Shown piece after piece: positions 60,479-64,000 of a stretch of DNA of 64,000 nucleotides. The translations under genes were made by a program, and so were the position numbers. Position 1 is the stretch's first letter; each line of letters opens with the position of its first letter. The notes beneath the pieces were generated by a model. That model was not told the DNA's origin and made no database searches. It worked only from the letters and a program-made list of their open reading frames with translations. This stretch comes from Arthrobacter sp. MYb213 (GTDB taxonomy: Bacteria; Actinomycetota; Actinomycetes; Actinomycetales; Micrococcaceae). The DNA is taken from the NCBI RefSeq assembly GCF_002979915.1, contig NZ_PCQA01000006.1, positions 62,001-126,000 of the forward strand, written 5' to 3'.

Positions 60479-61552
60479 TTAGGTCCGGACCAAACCAGCT
60501 TCTGCCGGGTTACTCACCGGAAAATGGCATTCAGCCAGATGCTCCGCATTATCTAGTCCCACCCCTGGCATGCCCAAGACGATCTTGCCTGATTCATTTC
60601 TCGTCATCTTTTCAGGACGTTCGGCGCTACAAATCGGCTGGGCCTTCCAGCAACGTGTCCGGAAGCGGCATCCGGATGGCGGATCCAAGGGCGACGGAAG
60701 TTCACCTTGTAATACGATGCGCTGTACCGGACGTTGGGCCGGATCAAGCTTGGGAGACGCCGACATCAGCGAAGCAGTGTATGGGTGCAACGGGGAATCA
60801 AAGACTTGTTCGGTGGTACCAGTTTCAATAATGCGGCCAAGATACATCACGGCGACCCGGTCGGTAACGTGTCGGACTACCGACAGGTCGTGGGAGATGA
60901 AAATGTAGCTTACGCCCAGCTCCCGTTGTAGATCGTTGAGCAAATTCAGCACCTGGGCCTGTACCGAAAGGTCCAACGCTGAGACCGGCTCGTCAAGAAT
61001 GATCAAATCCGGGTCCAACGCCAACGCGCGGGCGATACCAATACGCTGACGCTGTCCACCGGAGAATTCCTGCGGAGATTTCGAGGCATCGGTGGCACGC
61101 AGACCCACCAGGTCAAGAAGCTCGTTGAGCCGCTTCGTCTTCGCGGCGGTGCCCCGATGCATGTCTTTATGCGTGGCGAACGGTTCACTGATAATTTGTC
61201 CGGCGGTCATTCGAGCGTTGAGCGACGCGAACGGATCTTGAAACACCATCTGCACGCGGCGGCGCCATTTGAGTAGTTCCTTACCACGCAGGCCAAATGG
61301 ATCTTGCCCTTCAAACCTCACGGTTCCGGAATCCGGTTGTTCGAGCATCATCAGCGTTCGAGCCAGAGTTGATTTGCCGCATCCCGACTCACCGACTAGA
61401 CCAAGAGTTTCTCCCTTGCGCACCGTGAGATTGATTCCGTCCAGGGCACGAAGTTCCTTGGTGCCCGCTGCACCGGCAGAAACATGGAAGGTCTTACTCA
61501 GATCTTTGACTTCCAGCACGTTTTCGGCGTTACCGCCAGGTGTTGTATTCAC
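60479..61552 (-). CDS. dppF: Dipeptide/oligopeptide ABC transporter ATP-binding protein DppF/OppF
   Basis: Second ATPase of a peptide importer, 357 residues. Walker [10 protein letters not shown], signature EFSGGQRQRIGIARALAL, Walker B LIILDEPVSALD. The oligopeptide C-terminal domain has GCRFRTRCWKAQPIC, the cysteine-rich segment of DppD/F proteins. It overlaps dppD by 4 nt and ends the operon. Substrate could be dipeptides, nickel or other small solutes. Confidence 0.92.
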   Translation of the reverse strand: MNTTPGGNAENVLEVKDLSKTFHVSAGAAGTKELRALDGINLTVRKGETLGLVGESGCGKSTLARTLMMLEQPDSGTVRFEGQDPFGLRGKELLKWRRRVQMVFQDPFASLNARMTAGQIISEPFATHKDMHRGTAAKTKRLNELLDLVGLRATDASKSPQEFSGGQRQRIGIARALALDPDLIILDEPVSALDLSVQAQVLNLLNDLQRELGVSYIFISHDLSVVRHVTDRVAVMYLGRIIETGTTEQVFDSPLHPYTASLMSASPKLDPAQRPVQRIVLQGELPSPLDPPSGCRFRTRCWKAQPICSAERPEKMTRNESGKIVLGMPGVGLDNAEHLAECHFPVSNPAEAGLVRT

Positions 61553-62616
61553 CGGTTTTCCTCCTCAAATGAGTTTGCCAGTTCGGTGCTGACCTTTGCC
61601 GAAGATACCTTTTCCGAGAAATGGCAGGCAGCTCGCTGCGCCACGCCGGTCTCACGCAATACTGGCCGCTCCTCACGGCAAATGGCGCTGACTAGCGGGC
61701 ACCTCTCTTGGTAGACACACCCCGAAGGTATCTTGTTCAATTCAGGTGGACTTCCTGGAATAGATGACAGCCCCTCACCACGCTGCGCATCGGAAGGTAC
61801 CGAATCCAGTAGTCCCTTCGTGTAAGGGTGCGTAGGATTTGAAAATACCGTGTCCACCGGGCCCTGTTCCACCACGTTTCCGGCGTACATCACGCACACC
61901 TCATCTGCTTCTTCCGCCACGACGGCCAGGTCATGGGTGATTAGCACTACCGCCATATGGTCCTCGGTACGTAGCTTGTGCAATAGCGCCATGATTTGCG
62001 CTTGGACGGTGACATCCAAGGCAGTCGTTGGTTCGTCGGCGATCAGCAGCTGCGGGCTGAGCGCTACGGCCATGGCAATCAGAATTCTTTGCCTCATGCC
62101 GCCGGAGAACTGATGCGGGTAGGAATTCACTCTTGTTTCGGGCTCCGGGATACCGACCCTTCTCATCAAATCAATAGCTTCGGCTTTGGCTTGTTTCTTG
62201 TTTGCGCCGCGGTGGATACGGAACGATTCACCCAGCTGCGCACCGATGGTGTACACCGGGTTCAATGCTGTCAGCGCATCTTGGAAAACGATGCCCAGGC
62301 CGGGGCCGGCAACGGCGCGACGCTGTTTGGCCGTCATCTGGTTCAGGTCCACACCATTTAGTTCGGCGCGTCCTGCGGATACCGAGGCCACTGGGTCCAA
62401 GAGACCGGCGATGGCCTTCGCAGTCATGGATTTGCCGCAGCCGGATTCGCCGAGCAAGGCCAGCGTGCGACCCCGACGTGCGGTGAAGCTGACCTGGCTG
62501 ACTACCCGCACGGTTCCGCGCGGGGTGCGGATATCTACATCGAGTCCAGTCACTTCAAGTACCGTATCGTTCGCGGTTGCCTTGTCTGCTGTGGGTTCAC
62601 GCATCTCGGTCATCAT
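61549..62616 (-). CDS. dppD: Dipeptide/oligopeptide ABC transporter ATP-binding protein DppD/OppD
   Basis: First ATPase, 355 residues. Walker [10 protein letters not shown], signature [15 protein letters not shown], Walker [14 protein letters not shown]-terminal [16 protein letters not shown] cysteine segment as in DppD. It overlaps dppC by 4 nt and dppF by 4 nt. Pairs with DppF as the asymmetric ATPase dimer. Confidence 0.92.
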   Translation of the reverse strand: MMTEMREPTADKATANDTVLEVTGLDVDIRTPRGTVRVVSQVSFTARRGRTLALLGESGCGKSMTAKAIAGLLDPVASVSAGRAELNGVDLNQMTAKQRRAVAGPGLGIVFQDALTALNPVYTIGAQLGESFRIHRGANKKQAKAEAIDLMRRVGIPEPETRVNSYPHQFSGGMRQRILIAMAVALSPQLLIADEPTTALDVTVQAQIMALLHKLRTEDHMAVVLITHDLAVVAEEADEVCVMYAGNVVEQGPVDTVFSNPTHPYTKGLLDSVPSDAQRGEGLSSIPGSPPELNKIPSGCVYQERCPLVSAICREERPVLRETGVAQRAACHFSEKVSSAKVSTELANSFEEENR

Positions 62617-63587
62617 TTGGTGTCCTTGATTACTGTGGTGAGGGATTTCTTGGTCTGCTTATCAAGAGTCAAACGCCAACGTTGTGCTGGATCGGTTGCG
62701 ATGCGCATCCACGCGGCAAGCATATTTGCTGCGACGGCGGTGACCACGATGGCCAATCCCGGAAGAATCGATAACCACCAGGCGGTCTGCAAGTACTGGC
62801 GCCCCTGAGCAACCATCAGGCCCCAGGAGACATCCGGCGGCTGGATACCAATGCCAAGAAATGACAACGAAGATTCGGCGAGCATCACAAAACAGAACTC
62901 AAGTGTTGCCAGCGTCAAGAGAGTCGGGGTGACCACGGGGATTACGTGACGGGCAATGATGGCGTTTGGCTTGGTGCCGAATGTCCGCGCGGCATCAACG
63001 AAGGTTCGTGATTGCAGTTCGGCCGATTCGGCACGGGCTGTACGCATGTAAATAGGGATTCGGGTAATGGCCAAGATCAACACGATATTTGCAGCCGACG
63101 GGCTGAAGACGAAGAGCACGACTACCGCAAGCAACAGCGAAGGGAAGGACATGATGATATCGGCAATGCGCATTGAAATGCTCTCGCGCCGACCGCGGTG
63201 GTATCCAGCCCAGACTCCCCAGAGTGAGCCAATCAATAGTGCAATGAGCACCGCGGGAACTGCAACCAACAACGTGGTCTGCGTGGCGACGACCATGCGG
63301 GCGAGCATTGAACGTCCCAACGAATCGGATCCGAGAATATAGGCCCAACCGTTTGATAGGTCGAAGGGCTCCTTGTTCATGAACATCAGGTTCTGCTTGG
63401 TGGCCAGCTCCCCCATGAGGACCGGGCCAAAGACGGCCAGCAGGATCACGAAACTGAGGATGACAGCTGCCACGGTGGCGAACTTGTCACGCAGCAGCAT
63501 GCTGAACATGCTCGGACGTCCCAGCCGTTGCGTCGCATTGGCCTTCACCGTTTTTTGCGTTGCAGGTTTTTCTTGAATTTGTGTCAT
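62613..63587 (-). CDS. dppC: Dipeptide/oligopeptide ABC transporter permease DppC/OppC
   Basis: 324 residues, about six membrane helices. N-terminal soluble stretch then the first helix (VILSFVILLAVFGPVLMG), the DppC-type LGSDSLGRSMLARMVVATQTTLLVA segment, and the EAA-like loop AESAELQSRTFVDAARTFGTKPNAIIARHVIP. It follows dppB by 9 nt. Forms the channel with DppB. Confidence 0.92.
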   Translation of the reverse strand: MTQIQEKPATQKTVKANATQRLGRPSMFSMLLRDKFATVAAVILSFVILLAVFGPVLMGELATKQNLMFMNKEPFDLSNGWAYILGSDSLGRSMLARMVVATQTTLLVAVPAVLIALLIGSLWGVWAGYHRGRRESISMRIADIIMSFPSLLLAVVVLFVFSPSAANIVLILAITRIPIYMRTARAESAELQSRTFVDAARTFGTKPNAIIARHVIPVVTPTLLTLATLEFCFVMLAESSLSFLGIGIQPPDVSWGLMVAQGRQYLQTAWWLSILPGLAIVVTAVAANMLAAWMRIATDPAQRWRLTLDKQTKKSLTTVIKDTK

Positions 63588-63596
63588 GGCTTCGCC

Positions 63597-64000
63597 CTAA
63601 GCGTCAATCGCGGCGGTAGGAACCGGAGCGCTGGTAGTCGGGGTACCAGTGGTAGCTGGCGTGTTGTTTTGGCCGCGATGCTCGTTGCGCGCCTTGCGGC
63701 GACCACGGGCACCGGCACTTGGCCGGACCCGTGGGTCCAACAATGCGTAGCCAATATCTATGAGGATGTTGAGTACAAAGATCGCTATCGCGGTGAGCAG
63801 TACACAGGCTTGGAGCACGGCAAAGTCGCGTTGCAAGATTGAGTCGATCATGAGCTTTCCGATACCTGGCCAGCCAAAGATCGTTTCAACAACCACAGCT
63901 CCGTTGACCAGACCGACGGTCAGGTCTCCGGCCACGGTCAGTCCTGGCGCCGCTGCATTTCGCAATGCGTGCGCGCCGACCACACGATATTGGGTGGCTC
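63597..64000 (-). CDS. dppB: Dipeptide/oligopeptide ABC transporter permease DppB/OppB, C-terminal part
   Basis: Runs off the right edge: the last 134 residues only. The C-terminal EAA-side sequence VVGAHALRNAAAPGLTVAGDL, GLVNGAVVVETIFGWPGIGKLM and ALLDPRVRP are typical of DppB/OppB. It then carries an unusual tail of about 35 residues rich in Gly, Ala, Arg, Thr and Pro (GARGRRKARNEHRGQ, then TTGTPTTSAPVPT). The tail is not seen in E. coli DppB and is probably cytoplasmic. Confidence 0.88.
   Translation of the reverse strand, partial: ATQYRVVGAHALRNAAAPGLTVAGDLTVGLVNGAVVVETIFGWPGIGKLMIDSILQRDFAVLQACVLLTAIAIFVLNILIDIGYALLDPRVRPSAGARGRRKARNEHRGQNNTPATTGTPTTSAPVPTAAIDA

Noticed and set aside
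1-64000. CRISPR arrays, tRNA and rRNA genes
   Set aside because: No regularly spaced repeats and no recognisable T-loop (GTTCRA) cloverleaf were seen by eye; a covariance-model scan would be needed to exclude a single tRNA fully.

Overview
The window reads as chromosome of a moderate-GC actinobacterium, most like the Micrococcaceae (Arthrobacter/Glutamicibacter group). This is inferred from gene content: a repressor-led ribose operon, a mycothiol-type ArsC, a putrescine-oxidase-like operon, a TipA-like regulator and many small actinobacterial membrane proteins. No rRNA, tRNA, CRISPR array, prophage or insertion sequence was recognised. Both ends cut ABC transporter operons.

Layout. 1-5.6 kb: a SsuABC/TauABC/NMT1-type uptake operon (minus strand) diverges from an MBL-fold hydrolase and a LysR regulator; the substrate is unknown. 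5.6-11.6 kb: ribose operon rbsR-A-C-B-K-D on the minus strand, headed by a 28-bp double LacI operator. 11.8-15.4 kb: a DtxR/MntR-type regulator and a manganese/zinc-type ABC transporter with a palindromic putative metalloregulator site. 15.4-22.2 kb: single genes (formimidoylglutamase, an eight-repeat SH3b protein ending in an M15-like fold, a Pth2-like hydrolase, an MDR oxidoreductase, a hotdog thioesterase, an XRE-cupin regulator).

22.3-42.8 kb is the main accessory block, an aromatic-acid catabolic island. A minus-strand operon encodes a complete three-component Rieske dioxygenase (alpha, ferredoxin, reductase, beta), a cis-dihydrodiol dehydrogenase, a CoA ligase and an unknown protein. 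Plus-strand units encode an HSD10-like dehydrogenase, an MHS transporter, a hotdog thioesterase, MhpC, the operon mhpB-D-F-E, an IclR regulator and MhpA. Together they could take phenylpropionate/cinnamate-type acids and their 3-hydroxy derivatives through catechol meta-cleavage to acetyl-CoA and pyruvate. A 19-bp inverted repeat, yGTTCC-N7-GGAACG, recurs before five of these units and is probably the operator of the local IclR protein.

42.8-50.1 kb: Sfp-type phosphopantetheinyl transferase, cupin, membrane protein, an MFS exporter divergent from a TipA-like MerR regulator with a probable internal translation start, an Lrp regulator, MFS and ArsC. 50.1-54.7 kb: a polyamine/amine oxidation operon (flavin amine oxidase, tandem-Usp protein, APC permease) opposite a TetR regulator, with a palindrome between. 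54.7-58.8 kb: small membrane proteins, Lrp, VTT-family protein and MFS. 58.8-60.3 kb: a second ferredoxin reductase/Rieske ferredoxin pair, clearly related to the 27-28 kb pair but with no oxygenase. 60.5-64 kb: dipeptide/oligopeptide ABC operon dppB(partial)-C-D-F.
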